From: an uncultured Lachnospiraceae bacterium
Lineage (GTDB): Bacteria > Bacillota > Clostridia > Lachnospirales > Lachnospiraceae
Direction: 5' to 3'
Assembly: GCA_910585965.1 (NCBI GenBank)
Contig: CAJUHH010000002.1
Coordinates: 372,001 to 436,000 of the forward strand
DNA: 64,000 bases
Positions 50,452 to 59,853 of this stretch are shown here, one piece after another. The position numbers and the translations under genes were made by a program. Below the pieces are notes generated by a model. It was not told the origin of the DNA. It was given only the letters and a program-made list of their open reading frames with translations, and did no database searches. The stretch's first letter is position 1. Each line of letters begins with the position of its first letter.

Positions 50452-51348
50452 ATGAAAAAGATGGCGATCGGCAGCAGCCTGCTGCTGTTTCTGGCTGCCT
50501 GTATATGGGGCGTGGCTTTTGTGGCCCAGAGCGTGGGCATGGATTATATGGGGCCGTTTACTTTTAATGGAACCCGTTTTCTGATCGGAGGCACGGTGCT
50601 GCTGCCCCTTGTCTGTATCAGGATAAAAAGGAAAAAAGATACGCCGCAGGAGATTCCGGCTGCCCTTACGCTGAAGGGAGGGGTCTGCTGCGGGCTGGCG
50701 ATCTGTTTTGCCTCTTTGAGCCAGCAGATCGGTATTATGTATACGACGGTAGGAAAGGCAGGGTTTATTACTACGCTGTATATTATAATCGTGCCTGTGT
50801 TCGGAGTATTCCTGCACAGGAAAGTATCGGGGAAGGTCTGGAAAGCGGCGCTGGTGGCGGCGGCGGGAATGTATCTGCTGTGCATGAACGAAAGTTTTTC
50901 CATTGGAAAAGGGGATGCTTTTGTCTGTCTCTGTGCGGTCATTTTTTCGATTCATATTTTGGTGATCGATCATTTTTCCCCGAAAACGGACGGTGTGGCT
51001 CTTTCCTGCATCCAGTTTTTTACGGCGGGCCTTATCTGCATTTTGGGGGCTTTTGTCCTGGAGGAGCCGTCCTGGGAGCAGATTTACAGCGGGATCGTTC
51101 CTTTGCTATATGCGGGCGTGATGTCCTGCGGAGTCGCGTATACGTTGCAGATCATCGGACAGAAAAACCTGGATCCGACGGTGGCTTCCCTCATTCTCAG
51201 CCTGGAATCCGCAGTTTCCGTACTGGCCGGATGGGTTATATTGGGACAGGCTTTATCGGTAAAGGAGCTGTTTGGATGCGCCCTTGTATTTGCGGCGGTG
51301 ATTTGGGTGCAGATGCCGGAGAAGAAGGGGCGTTTGTCCGGCGAATAG
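50452..51348 (+). CDS. EamA/DMT family transporter
   Basis: A 298-residue membrane protein with ten predicted segments in two EamA repeats (A-A-C-I-W-G-V-A-F-V-A-Q at the start; A-G-V-M-S-C-G-V-A-Y-T-L-Q-I, and P-T-V-A-S-L-I-L-S-L-E-S-A-V-S-V in the second repeat). Likely an exporter of an amino acid or other metabolite. It starts 5 bp after the shikimate kinase stop; a frame extends upstream but the family start is the M-K-K-M-A at 50452. Confidence 0.9.
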   Translation: MKKMAIGSSLLLFLAACIWGVAFVAQSVGMDYMGPFTFNGTRFLIGGTVLLPLVCIRIKRKKDTPQEIPAALTLKGGVCCGLAICFASLSQQIGIMYTTVGKAGFITTLYIIIVPVFGVFLHRKVSGKVWKAALVAAAGMYLLCMNESFSIGKGDAFVCLCAVIFSIHILVIDHFSPKTDGVALSCIQFFTAGLICILGAFVLEEPSWEQIYSGIVPLLYAGVMSCGVAYTLQIIGQKNLDPTVASLILSLESAVSVLAGWVILGQALSVKELFGCALVFAAVIWVQMPEKKGRLSGE

Positions 51349-51384
51349 CGGCGGGGGATTTCGATGCCCGAATAATAGGATAAT

Positions 51385-51413
51385 GAATAATTTGTGAAAA
51401 AAACGGGATAATA
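51385..51413 (+). promoter_or_regulatory. SigG-type promoter of spoVAE
   Basis: GAATA (51385-51389), a 17-bp spacer and GATAATA (51407-51413; consensus CATWMTA, one mismatch), 68 bp before spoVAE. Confidence 0.6.
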
Positions 51414-51481
51414 GTATCATGCAAAATGAATGGCAGCATGTGGATAGGATAATGGCATGAGAGACATATAAGGAGGTTTGC

Positions 51482-51838
51482 ATGGACTATTTGAATGCTT
51501 TTTGGGTAGGGGGGCTGATCTGCGCCCTCGTACAGATTTTAATGGAAAAGACGAAGATGATGCCGGGGAGGATCATGGTTCTCCTCGTCTGCCTGGGGGC
51601 GGTCATCAGCGCGTTCGGCATTTACGAGCCTTTTCAGGAATTCGCCGGAGCCGGTTCTTCGGTTCCGCTGCTCGGGTTTGGGAACGTGCTGATGAAAGGC
51701 GTTAAAGAAGCGGTGGATCAGGCCGGGTTCATCGGGATATTCCAGGGAGGGTTTAAAGCAGGCGCGGTCGGCACATGCGCCGCTTTGGTGTTCGGGTATC
51801 TGGCAAGCCTTGTTTTTAACCCGAAGATGAAAAAATAA
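51482..51838 (+). CDS. spoVAE: Stage V sporulation protein AE (SpoVAEb type)
   Basis: A 118-residue membrane protein with four segments. Signature stretches are W-V-G-G-L-I-C-A-L-V-Q-I-L-M-E-K-T-K-M-M-P-G-R-I and F-A-G-A-G-S-S-V-P-L-L-G-F-G-N-V-L-M-K-G-V. It is usually the gene directly after spoVAD; here it is 4.2 kb away behind its own AAGGAGG and promoter. Confidence 0.93.
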   Translation: MDYLNAFWVGGLICALVQILMEKTKMMPGRIMVLLVCLGAVISAFGIYEPFQEFAGAGSSVPLLGFGNVLMKGVKEAVDQAGFIGIFQGGFKAGAVGTCAALVFGYLASLVFNPKMKK

Positions 51839-51860
51839 AAAGCAAGGATATTCAGCTTTC

Positions 51861-52364
51861 TCAGCTTTCTTCCCAGGAAATCTGGCGCTTGTCCAGGAAT
51901 TTGCAAAAAGCATCGTCCCAGAGCTGTTCCGGCATCTTATCCATAAGGAAGGTATTGGTGGAAAGGCCGGTGGTCAGCGTGGCGTTTGTTCCATCAAACC
52001 GGATAGCGAGGGTAAAGTATTTGACGAGGCTTCCGTTATCCTGGAATCCTCCTTGCTCCAGGATCCGCGCCATGTGTCCGGGGAAGAGCAGGAGTATGAA
52101 TTTGAAGCTTAAGGGCGTGCGCTTTCCTTTGATCAGCTGAAAACAGAGCGGGCGGACATTCTTCCATAAGGAAAAATCATAAGGGCAGAGGACTGGATCC
52201 TCCTGCTCTTCTTTTGTGTAAAAATTTTTTTGGATATGGCCGTCAATCTGGAATGCGTTGGCGGTGACAATGGTTCCTTCTTCCAGCAGGAAACAGTCGA
52301 AAACATCGGAAAGGAGAAGTTTGTTCATAAAGTCTTTGAGATTGGATATTTGGTAAGTTTTCAT
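51861..52364 (-). CDS. DUF5721-like protein
   Basis: A 167-residue soluble protein seen often in Lachnospiraceae beside sporulation or housekeeping genes. It begins with K-D-F-M-N-K-L-L-L-S-D-V-F-D-x-F and shows F-Q-I-D-G-H-I-Q-K-N-F-Y, P-L-C-F-Q-L-I-K-G-K-R-T-P-L-S-F-K-F-I and the end T-L-T-T-G-L-S-T-N-T-F, a beta-rich plan. No catalytic motif is apparent. The family name is from memory and the function is unknown. Confidence 0.75.
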   Translation of the reverse strand: MKTYQISNLKDFMNKLLLSDVFDCFLLEEGTIVTANAFQIDGHIQKNFYTKEEQEDPVLCPYDFSLWKNVRPLCFQLIKGKRTPLSFKFILLLFPGHMARILEQGGFQDNGSLVKYFTLAIRFDGTNATLTTGLSTNTFLMDKMPEQLWDDAFCKFLDKRQISWEES

Positions 52365-52410
52365 AAGCTCCTCGTTTTTTATATAGAATGGAAATCAATT
52401 CTTGCTTGCG

Positions 52411-52566
52411 TTACCGTCGATAATTTACACCATAAGAGGAATAGGCGCAGGATTTTGTTTTACCCATTGAACGGAAAGCTCTTTCAGCCTGTTCTGCCCA
52501 TTTATTTGGGCGGGTATTATAAAAGTTTTGAAATCCTTTAGGGAGTGTCATTCGTAACTTTGCCAT
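52411..52566 (-). CDS. Small 51-residue protein, possibly truncated
   Basis: The minus strand from ATG 52566 reads M-A-K-L-R-M-T-L-P-K-G-F-Q-N-F-Y and stops at 52411 after a Tyr-Arg-Arg end. An AGGAGG site sits 6 nt upstream, so translation is likely. The start M-A-K-L-R-M-T-L-P-K is reminiscent of proteins carried by conjugative elements, and the product could be their first part only. Its function is unknown. Confidence 0.5.
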   Translation of the reverse strand: MAKLRMTLPKGFQNFYNTRPNKWAEQAERAFRSMGKTKSCAYSSYGVNYRR

Positions 52567-52623
52567 AGTATCTTCCTCCTGCTACCAATTATAACATACA
52601 ACTATGATTAAACCTACCTCATT

Positions 52624-53964
52624 TCAGCCTGTGCTTAATTTTTTGTATGTGTGGACATACAAAACAGCGGCAAGCGATATCGAAAGAATGTCGGCTACCG
52701 GCTGCGCCCAAACTAACCCGGTAAGTCCTAAGACTGCTTTCAGAATGAACAGGACGGGAATGAAAATGATTCCCTGTCGGCTCAAATTGATAACCAGCGA
52801 AGCTGTGGCTGCTCCCATAGCTTGTAAAGCGTTGGTAAGGACATAGAACACGCCGAAAATGGGACTCGTTGTAAGTAAGATTTTCGCAAACTGGACGGCG
52901 TAATCAAAGGCTGTCACATCAGCTAAAAATGCACTGACGATTTGGTTTGTAAACAGGTAGCAGATAACGGTCAATACAACGCCTAAAATGAAGGAAAAAA
53001 TGAAAGAGAACTTAAACACGTCCTTGAACCGTTTCCATAGCTTTGCGCCTACACAATATCCCAGCAGAGGCTGTACGCCCTGCCCCAGCCCAATACATAC
53101 CATGCCTGTTATCGTTACAACTTTCATCGCAACACCCATTCCGGCAATCGCCATATCGCCGTATTCTGCCATTTGGCTGTTGATAATGATTTGTGAAATG
53201 CTCATCAGCATGGAGCCTAACGCGGCGGGTACGCCAATGGCAAGCACGCTGCTGCAAACCTTTTCCCTTAAGGTAAAATCTTTCAGCCGGACACTAAGGC
53301 TTGATTTTCCACGGAGAAAATAGGTAATGTAATATCCTGCCCCGAACACGTTCCCGATCACGGTGGCGATAGCAGCCCCGGCGATATTCCACCCAAAACC
53401 TAAAATCATAATGGGGTCAAGAACTACGTTCAGCAGGTTTCCTAAAAGCTGCCCCATACAAGCCCGTCCCGATTCTCCCTCTGTACGGATTACATTGGTG
53501 TAACAGTTGGAGATAAGCACAAAAGGCCCGCTGCATACAACAATCATTAGATAGGTTTTCGCTAAATCCCATGTATCGGAACTTGCCCCGATAAGGGAAA
53601 GTATCTGCTCCATAAAAATCAAGAACAGAGCCGCCATAACCACACCCATAATCACGCAGCCCCACATACAGAAAGAGCATACTTTCTTTGCGTAGTCCTT
53701 TCTTCCCTCTCCCAACGCACGGGAGATAACCGAAGTGCCGCCCATTCCGAACACGGTTCCTACTGCCATAAATATCAGAAATACAGGCGTTGCAAGGGAA
53801 ACTGCGGCAACCTGTAATGCGTCATGGGTCTGACCGATAAAGAATGTATCAGCCAGATTGTAGATTAATACCATGAGCATAGCCGCCATAGCGGGCAAGG
53901 CGTTCTTGAATACTGCTTTGGGTACGGGCATTGATTCAAATACTTCCAGTGATTTCTGTTCCAT
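52624..53964 (-). CDS. MATE family multidrug exporter
   Basis: A 446-residue membrane protein with twelve segments. MATE hallmarks are A-A-M-L-M-V-L-I-Y-N-L-A-D-T-F-F, G-M-G-G-T-S-V-I-S-R-A-L-G-E-G-R, C-I-G-L-G-Q-G-V-Q-P-L-L-G-Y. I start at 53964 behind AAGGAGG; 30 codons upstream are open but belong to the leader. It lies downstream of a MarR gene on the same strand, the usual regulator/exporter pairing, but that regulator has lost its 5' end. Confidence 0.93.
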   Translation of the reverse strand: MEQKSLEVFESMPVPKAVFKNALPAMAAMLMVLIYNLADTFFIGQTHDALQVAAVSLATPVFLIFMAVGTVFGMGGTSVISRALGEGRKDYAKKVCSFCMWGCVIMGVVMAALFLIFMEQILSLIGASSDTWDLAKTYLMIVVCSGPFVLISNCYTNVIRTEGESGRACMGQLLGNLLNVVLDPIMILGFGWNIAGAAIATVIGNVFGAGYYITYFLRGKSSLSVRLKDFTLREKVCSSVLAIGVPAALGSMLMSISQIIINSQMAEYGDMAIAGMGVAMKVVTITGMVCIGLGQGVQPLLGYCVGAKLWKRFKDVFKFSFIFSFILGVVLTVICYLFTNQIVSAFLADVTAFDYAVQFAKILLTTSPIFGVFYVLTNALQAMGAATASLVINLSRQGIIFIPVLFILKAVLGLTGLVWAQPVADILSISLAAVLYVHTYKKLSTG

Positions 53965-54138
53965 AAATTTTCCTCCTTGTATGCTTGTTAAAAGCAAGCT
54001 ATTGAATTGGTTTTTATAAATACCCGCTTTATAACGGGTTTCTATCAACGGCAATCCTCTTTTTGATTCTTCATCAGCCTTTTATGAAAGCACGCTATCA
54101 ATTTGTTTGGGATAAATGCCCGCGAGTCTGGCGGGCAT

Positions 54139-54450
54139 TTATTTCATGTTCTCGTATATCCTTTGGAGCAGACTGTGAAACGTGGTCTGTTCTTCTTCAG
54201 ATAATCCGTGAAACATGGTTTGTTCCACTTTTCTGCTATTCTGTATAGCGTCCTGGCAGCATTTTTCACCTGCCGGGGTAATTCGGACAAGTTTCATTCG
54301 CTTGTCGTTTGGGTCGGTAAAACAGTCAACCAGTTTCTTTAATGCAAGCCTGTTTACGATTCCGGCGCAGGTGGATTGTGCTACCCCTAAAATACGTTCC
54401 AGTTCTTTGAATGAGTAGGTCTTTTCGTCTTTTTCGTTCAGTGTGTTACT
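54139..54450 (-). pseudogene. MarR family regulator lacking its 5' end
   Basis: The minus strand reads Y-S-F-K-E-L-E-R-I-L-G-V-A-Q-S-T-C-A-G-I-V-N-R-L (winged-helix recognition part), D-P-N-D-K-R-M-K-L-V-R-I-T-P-A-G-E-K and a C-terminal helix to TAA at 54141. The dimer helix and start codon are missing: the frame closes at a TGA beyond 54450, where the repeat at 54451 begins. The gene was probably cut by insertion or recombination. A 10-bp hairpin, AAATGCCCGC/GCGGGCATTT (54114-54140), lies at its end. Confidence 0.85.
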
Positions 54451-54554
54451 ACGTCAGCTAAGTAGCCTGATATGGCATTTTACTTGTTTTACGTTATTCT
54501 ACTTGTTCCACCTTGTTTTACTTATTTTACCATATTTTACTTGATTTACTTGTT
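54451..54554. repeat. Left copy of a direct repeat with iteron-like units
   Basis: It begins ACGTCAG at the exact point where marR breaks off, contains GATATGGCATTTTACTTG, and continues with about eight 9-11-bp variants of TTTTACTTG (TTCTACTTG, TTCCACCTTG, TTTTACCATA and so on). A related copy in the same orientation starts at 59854. The following stretch to 54855 holds no supported gene, only a second similar segment (GGTTTCAATTGTGGTTTTAG near 54669). Confidence 0.7.
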
Positions 54555-54855
54555 CTAGGCTCGGTGCGTCACTCGATTACATTCCTATAGCGTTCATGTT
54601 ACCTCTAAAAATAAAGAGGATCGCTCAAAAAGTATCCGTTCTGGATGCTTGCCCGAAAGAGATAGGAATGGTTTCAATTGTGGTTTTAGCCCTAAAGGCC
54701 TTGACAAAAAGATGGTTGCATACCCTTGTCCATCCATATGCTAAGCTCACGACAAAAAAATACTATCTGCAAAAACAGAATTCTCAAGCTACCGGTTGGT
54801 TTGATAGTTTAGGATTTCTGTTTTCATTTCATTGGAAATTGCGGTTATAGACTTT

Positions 54856-56796
54856 TTATTGAATGAATTCATAAGCAATATTTTTCCCGGTTTTTTCCAC
54901 ATAAACATCTATGGATGCTTGAAGTTTGGAAATTAACCCTTCATCTAATATATGTACATATAAATCTTCTTTTGCTCGACTGCATGCAACGTAATACATC
55001 CTTGTAAATTCATCAGCGGGGTTCTCATCCATCAATTGCGGCTTGGAATAAAGGTCGGCAATTTTAATTTTATCGAACTTATTTGGAGTAACACTTACAA
55101 TAACTTTATTCCACTCAAGCCCTTTTGCCTGATGGACAGTCATATATTTACTATTTTCAGAAAAGACCTCAGTAAACAATTTATAAGATGTCCCCCAAAA
55201 AAGCCCAGTTACAGCAGCTGTTAGCCTCTCATTGTCAAGCTCGTCAAATAACGGAATAGAAAAATCGGGTCCTAAAAACGTTTCTCTAAAATTTGCAAAA
55301 TCCGGTTTCTCAATTTCTTTATTGAATTTTTTGATAATTTCACAAGTATAGTTTTGTTCACTGACTTCGCTAAAAACATTATTCGAAAGCCTATTTATTT
55401 GAAATATTGCCCTTGGCGTAATCTTTTGTACATCAATAGTTGCGTATAATTTTAACGCTTGTATAATATCTATAAACGATCCATTAAGGTGACTCTCCCA
55501 TAAACTAAAAATAAAACGAAACGCCCTCACCCATGTTACATTATTATGTTCCACTATTTCATCTCTAAGTTGAATTGGAGAATTATAATAGGAATTATAA
55601 ATATTTTTCAATAATTTAGCCTGAGATTCATCAACGCCCTGTATATAATCAAAAGCAGAAGCCCATGCCCTCGTAAGCACTACACCGTCACTTTTAAGAA
55701 TATCTTGAATCGTATTATGGACAACAAGTGAGTTCCCAACAAGAAAGTGGATTTTCTTCGATTCCGACAGCGTTTTTTGGTCCTCTGTATCATATGAGCG
55801 TTTACTAACTTGTACAACATCTTTGTCTGACTGCCGCAAAAAATTACAAAAGTTTACCACATTTTCAGTAGACCTCCGGTTCCCGTTTATAACATATTCG
55901 TTTACACCCCGATCGCCTTCAATAGAAAAATTTCTAAAGTCAGTTGGTTGTGCTCCTTGGAAACTATAGATTGACTGTGCTATATCACCTACAATCCCTA
56001 CTATAGTGGATTTTTTACCAAGTAGCTTTATAATTAAGGTCTGGAGTGGGTTTGTATCCTGAAACTCATCAACGAATATAAAAGGAAACTTTACTCGTGT
56101 AGCATATAATGCCGTTGGGTTACTTTCAAGAATTCTATATCCAAAATAAAGAATCTCATTATGTGTTAACTTTCTTACTTCCGACCACATGTATTTTTTC
56201 AGTGGTACAACATGTTGTTCATTAATTTTAGAGGGCACCTTAAGTCCTATACAGCGAGGCGTTCCCTTAGTAATTGATGAAACAAACGCATCATTATTAA
56301 CTTCTACTTCGCTCATGGCTTTTTTACTATATCCAAACTCATCATCTGAGAATTCAGTGGAGCTCGCTTTTCGGATGAAATCATAAATTTCATTTTTATC
56401 AACACCGTGCAAAATCCCTAATCCCTCAACCTGAGAGGAGATTTTTCCTTTGCTGCTCACTTCTATTCCAAAATCGGATTCCATGATACCTCTAAGATCC
56501 TGCTGAAATGGCTGAATTATATGTGCAATAATGAAGCCGTGGATAGTATATACTTCAACAAGCTCCGTGAACTTATCGAGGCGTCGTTTAATCTCATCGA
56601 CTGCTGCGTTTGTGTAGGTAACGCATAGGACCTTTCGCATTCGACTTTGTGTTATTAGTGAATTCGTTGCAATTATATTTTTTATATTCTCAACCAGAAA
56701 ATGTGTTTTACCTGCCCCTGGACCTGCATATACTTTAGCATGTTTTCCTAACTGTTCAGGTGTGAAAATGTCGCCAGATGTCATTTCAGTAGCCAT
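54856..56796 (-). CDS. UvrD/Rep-type helicase, GajB-like (Gabija-type defence)
   Basis: A 646-residue superfamily 1 helicase. Walker A G-P-G-A-G-K-T (25-31), V-T-Y-T-N-A-A (motif Ia), D-E-F-Q-D (243-247), G-D-I-A-Q-S-I-Y-S-F-Q-G (270-281), the V-H-Q-A-K-G-L-E-W region (motif V) and Y-V-A-C-S-R-A-K-E (motif VI) are complete. It overlaps the upstream nuclease gene by 16 nt. In Gabija the nuclease GajA and this helicase together degrade phage DNA and sense nucleotide depletion. It is longer than the best-known GajB proteins (near 500 residues), so it may be a relative. Confidence 0.87.
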   Translation of the reverse strand: MATEMTSGDIFTPEQLGKHAKVYAGPGAGKTHFLVENIKNIIATNSLITQSRMRKVLCVTYTNAAVDEIKRRLDKFTELVEVYTIHGFIIAHIIQPFQQDLRGIMESDFGIEVSSKGKISSQVEGLGILHGVDKNEIYDFIRKASSTEFSDDEFGYSKKAMSEVEVNNDAFVSSITKGTPRCIGLKVPSKINEQHVVPLKKYMWSEVRKLTHNEILYFGYRILESNPTALYATRVKFPFIFVDEFQDTNPLQTLIIKLLGKKSTIVGIVGDIAQSIYSFQGAQPTDFRNFSIEGDRGVNEYVINGNRRSTENVVNFCNFLRQSDKDVVQVSKRSYDTEDQKTLSESKKIHFLVGNSLVVHNTIQDILKSDGVVLTRAWASAFDYIQGVDESQAKLLKNIYNSYYNSPIQLRDEIVEHNNVTWVRAFRFIFSLWESHLNGSFIDIIQALKLYATIDVQKITPRAIFQINRLSNNVFSEVSEQNYTCEIIKKFNKEIEKPDFANFRETFLGPDFSIPLFDELDNERLTAAVTGLFWGTSYKLFTEVFSENSKYMTVHQAKGLEWNKVIVSVTPNKFDKIKIADLYSKPQLMDENPADEFTRMYYVACSRAKEDLYVHILDEGLISKLQASIDVYVEKTGKNIAYEFIQ

Positions 56797-58811
56797 GTCA
56801 AACCCTCCTGAATATAGCGTGGGACCACTAACTTTGATGAGCCATCTTCGTTCATAAGTGTCTTGTCTGTCAATATTTCCAAAGCCACATCACCCTTCTT
56901 ATCCTTTGCATAATGCAGAAATATTTCTGCAAATATCAATTTTTCATAATCAGGAGCCAGTTCTGGAGAAGCGTCTACTCTAGATTTATATGCATCAAGA
57001 AATTTCTTAATGGTTTTACGCGAACGTCCATCTACTTCATCAATATGTGCCTCCCAAGCGGTTAAGTTGAAGCCATACTTATCAAAAAACCCACTTATCG
57101 TATTGCTAATTGCTTTCTTAAATACCGTTGTAGCGACATTTTCATTCGCCATATTTGCGAGGAAAAATTCGTCTTCAAATGTTCTTCCACCCATAGACTG
57201 CGTAAAGATGTGAAAATTTTCAATAGGAAATCTCTTTTTTAAGTCGGCAATATGCGTTGGTTCATCGCTTTCATACTCAGAATAGCTTCGCAGATTACCA
57301 TCTCCATCAAAATCTATCCATTTGAAATCTTTGTCGGTAATACATAGTACTTTTTTCTTAACGGCATTCCCGTTAAAAAGTTCTACGAAATACTGGAAGT
57401 GTTTTCCGCCAATTTCAACAATTGAGATATGTTCGTCTTCATAGGGACAACCGCATATCTCCATAAACAGTGGTACTAAAAGTTTCTCAGCAATTCCTTC
57501 TACCAGAATGACTCTATCGGAGAATAGCATGTCTGACCGTGTAACATCAAGAAATTTTGCGAGATGAGCTTTTGCCTCAGCTTTAATTGTTGTCCCATCT
57601 TTATCAGCAAACTGTTCCAGCAAACTTTGCTGAGTGCAATCCGAAGCATCCCCTTCGCGATTATAAGCAAGCATAAACATGTTGTCTATACCTGCAACGG
57701 CAGAAATATTGCTTGAATGTGTTGTAACAAAAATCTGTTGATTTAAGCCGTTAATATTATCTAAGTCTCTTAGATACTTAAATAGCTTATACTGCATCGC
57801 TGGATGAAGATGAGCTTCAGGCTCCTCCAAACAAAGGATGCGGAAGTCTTTTCCCGGTCGAATTTCTGTTAATTTGATTAGCATGTAAATATTAATCAAA
57901 TTATTATAACCAAGACCGTTGTTTTGCAGAGGTAGTGTATATCCACTTTTTGTATCTTTTACTTCTGTAGTATAGGTATCTGCCAAGGAAAAATTTGCAT
58001 GAACCGCTGATGCAATTGATACATTACCTTTCGCAAGACCAATCGCATTTTTTTCATTCTCAAATAAAGTAGCCAGCTTGGTAATAGATGGAGACAACAA
58101 TTTTTCAATCCCTTCGGATATATCATGTTTAAATTTGTCAAAGGCAGCTACATTATCCGTATTCTTCGTGAAAGAAATAATTTCCCGCTTTGTTTCCTTT
58201 CTTACTTCTTCACTTGTGCGTTCTGCCCCAATAAATCGAATGTCAAAAACATCTGTTACGGCTTTCTGTTCAGCTTTTGTATCACTAATTCCATTTGTGT
58301 AATTCCATGAATAGTGCTTCTCTACAAAGCGTTTTAGTACCAACAAATAAGTCTCAAAGTCTTTTGCGTCATTTGTAACAGTCTTTTTATATTCTTCCAA
58401 AAATTTTGCATCCAGAGAGTAAACCGCCCTTATACGCGCAGCAATATTATATTCGACAACTCCGTCATGTTCCTGTCTGTTCTCAGCGAATTCCTTTATA
58501 CCTAAAAATGGCAACAGCCTAATAATACTCTCATCGTCGGTATCGTTTTCACAAATTCTGTGACAAATACCGTATTCGATCATAATACTTGGTGCAGTCT
58601 CCAAGTACAATTTAGAATACTGTAAAAGATTATTTTTATTAAAATCATCTATTGAAATATCAGAAGGAGATTTTAAAAGATTAATAGCATAGAGAAGCCC
58701 CGTCTTTCCGGAATTATTTGCTCCAATAATAACGTTTAAACCTCTATGAAATTCCATTGTAAAATCAGCAAAATTCCTATAATTTTGAATATGAATTTTA
58801 TTTATATACAT
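56781..58811 (-). CDS. OLD-family ATPase/TOPRIM nuclease, GajA-like
   Basis: A 676-residue protein. The SMC-like ATPase domain has Walker A G-A-N-N-S-G-K-T (30-37), the L-Q-N-N-G-L-G-Y-N-N signature near 296, Walker B L-C-L-E-E-P-E-A-H-L-H-P with E329/E330, and H365. A TOPRIM nuclease domain follows, with E438 in L-V-E-G-I-A-E and D493/D495 in I-T-D-K-D. Such class 2 OLD nucleases occur directly with UvrD-like helicases. GGAGG precedes the start. Its gene is AT-rich compared with the chromosomal genes before it, which fits transfer. Confidence 0.88.
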   Translation of the reverse strand: MYINKIHIQNYRNFADFTMEFHRGLNVIIGANNSGKTGLLYAINLLKSPSDISIDDFNKNNLLQYSKLYLETAPSIMIEYGICHRICENDTDDESIIRLLPFLGIKEFAENRQEHDGVVEYNIAARIRAVYSLDAKFLEEYKKTVTNDAKDFETYLLVLKRFVEKHYSWNYTNGISDTKAEQKAVTDVFDIRFIGAERTSEEVRKETKREIISFTKNTDNVAAFDKFKHDISEGIEKLLSPSITKLATLFENEKNAIGLAKGNVSIASAVHANFSLADTYTTEVKDTKSGYTLPLQNNGLGYNNLINIYMLIKLTEIRPGKDFRILCLEEPEAHLHPAMQYKLFKYLRDLDNINGLNQQIFVTTHSSNISAVAGIDNMFMLAYNREGDASDCTQQSLLEQFADKDGTTIKAEAKAHLAKFLDVTRSDMLFSDRVILVEGIAEKLLVPLFMEICGCPYEDEHISIVEIGGKHFQYFVELFNGNAVKKKVLCITDKDFKWIDFDGDGNLRSYSEYESDEPTHIADLKKRFPIENFHIFTQSMGGRTFEDEFFLANMANENVATTVFKKAISNTISGFFDKYGFNLTAWEAHIDEVDGRSRKTIKKFLDAYKSRVDASPELAPDYEKLIFAEIFLHYAKDKKGDVALEILTDKTLMNEDGSSKLVVPRYIQEGLTWLLK

Positions 58812-58958
58812 ATCTGCCTCCGAACAAATTATTTTCCATAAAATGAATATTATCCTTGTGTTAAAATTATCCTATTCTCCGCCTCCTTATAAGCCATTTT
58901 GAGAGTGGTGATTGGAACAATATCGCCTTTACCACTTCCTCGGCTGATAAAGTACATC

Positions 58959-59144
58959 TCAAAAAGTAGGGCTATCATAGTCAATTGTTAGGGAATACGC
59001 ACATTCTTTTAATTGCATTAGCTCGCCGAACGAATCTTTATTCGGGGCATACATAAGAAGCCCCTCCGAAAATCCAATATTCCTGTGAGCCTCAATTAGC
59101 AAAGCAGGTAACTCATCATCTATTTTATACATATCCCCATGCAT
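58959..59144 (-). pseudogene. Short fragment, possibly an immunity- or SUFU-type protein end
   Basis: The frame reads M-H-G-D-M-Y-K-I-D-D-E-L-P-A-L-L-I-E-A-H and ends Y-D-S-P-T-F. Upstream on the same strand another broken frame carries D-E-M-L-P-Y-T-E-D-Y. Together they look like parts of one decayed gene. The family is not known and no ribosome site is seen before this ATG. Confidence 0.35.
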
Positions 59145-59853
59145 TAGAAGTCGAGGGGCAAACGTATAATATTAAAATCTTCTATGTTGCTGTCAGTATG
59201 CTCAACATAGTCTTCTGTATAGGGAAGCATTTCATCTACCCCAATAGCCTATTTTTAGCATATCACCAACATTGAAATTAATAAAGATTTATTTCACAGA
59301 TTTATTTCAGGAAGCCGAGAAACTATGAAATACAAATCAAGCTTCATGATTTAGACAACTTTATCCCCGGATGACAAAGTCAGGGATTTTTCTGAAGGTT
59401 TGGCAACCATTTGGAAGGTACACGGCTTCCGCGAAGGGAGCACTCGGCTGACCATCACGTTTTGTTATTAGTTTATCGAAGCGCTGGAGGCTCCTTTTGA
59501 CCGGACGATTTTTGAGAGACGCAGCGCGTATGCCTGCACCGCACTTGTAGCCTACTGCGCAACCTTTCACAATTTAGGTGACTTGCTTAAAAAGAGTATC
59601 TGGAGAGGATAATCATAGGCCCCGGGGATACTTACTCAAAAAAATAGGGATGGTCTTAATTGTGATTTTAGCCCTAGGAACCAAGAACTGGACAAAATGT
59701 AAAATGACAGGGGCAGGATATGAACAGTCGGGGGTTCAGAATCCAACTTTTTTCATTTTTTCACACACAAATTTTCACTTTTTGGAAACGCCGTCCAACA
59801 AGAACGCCCCTGTCATGGTGGACATGGGGGTTCAGATTGCATATGGTAGATCA

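Noticed and set aside
59361..59570. A 69-residue minus-strand frame with a K-I-P-D-F-V-I end
   Set aside because: No ribosome site, no recognisable family, and it lies within a decayed stretch.
54669..59690. GTTTCAATTGTGGTTTTAG-type segments resembling a CRISPR repeat
   Set aside because: Only two diverged copies 5 kb apart, no spacers and no cas genes. Treated as part of the flanking repeats.
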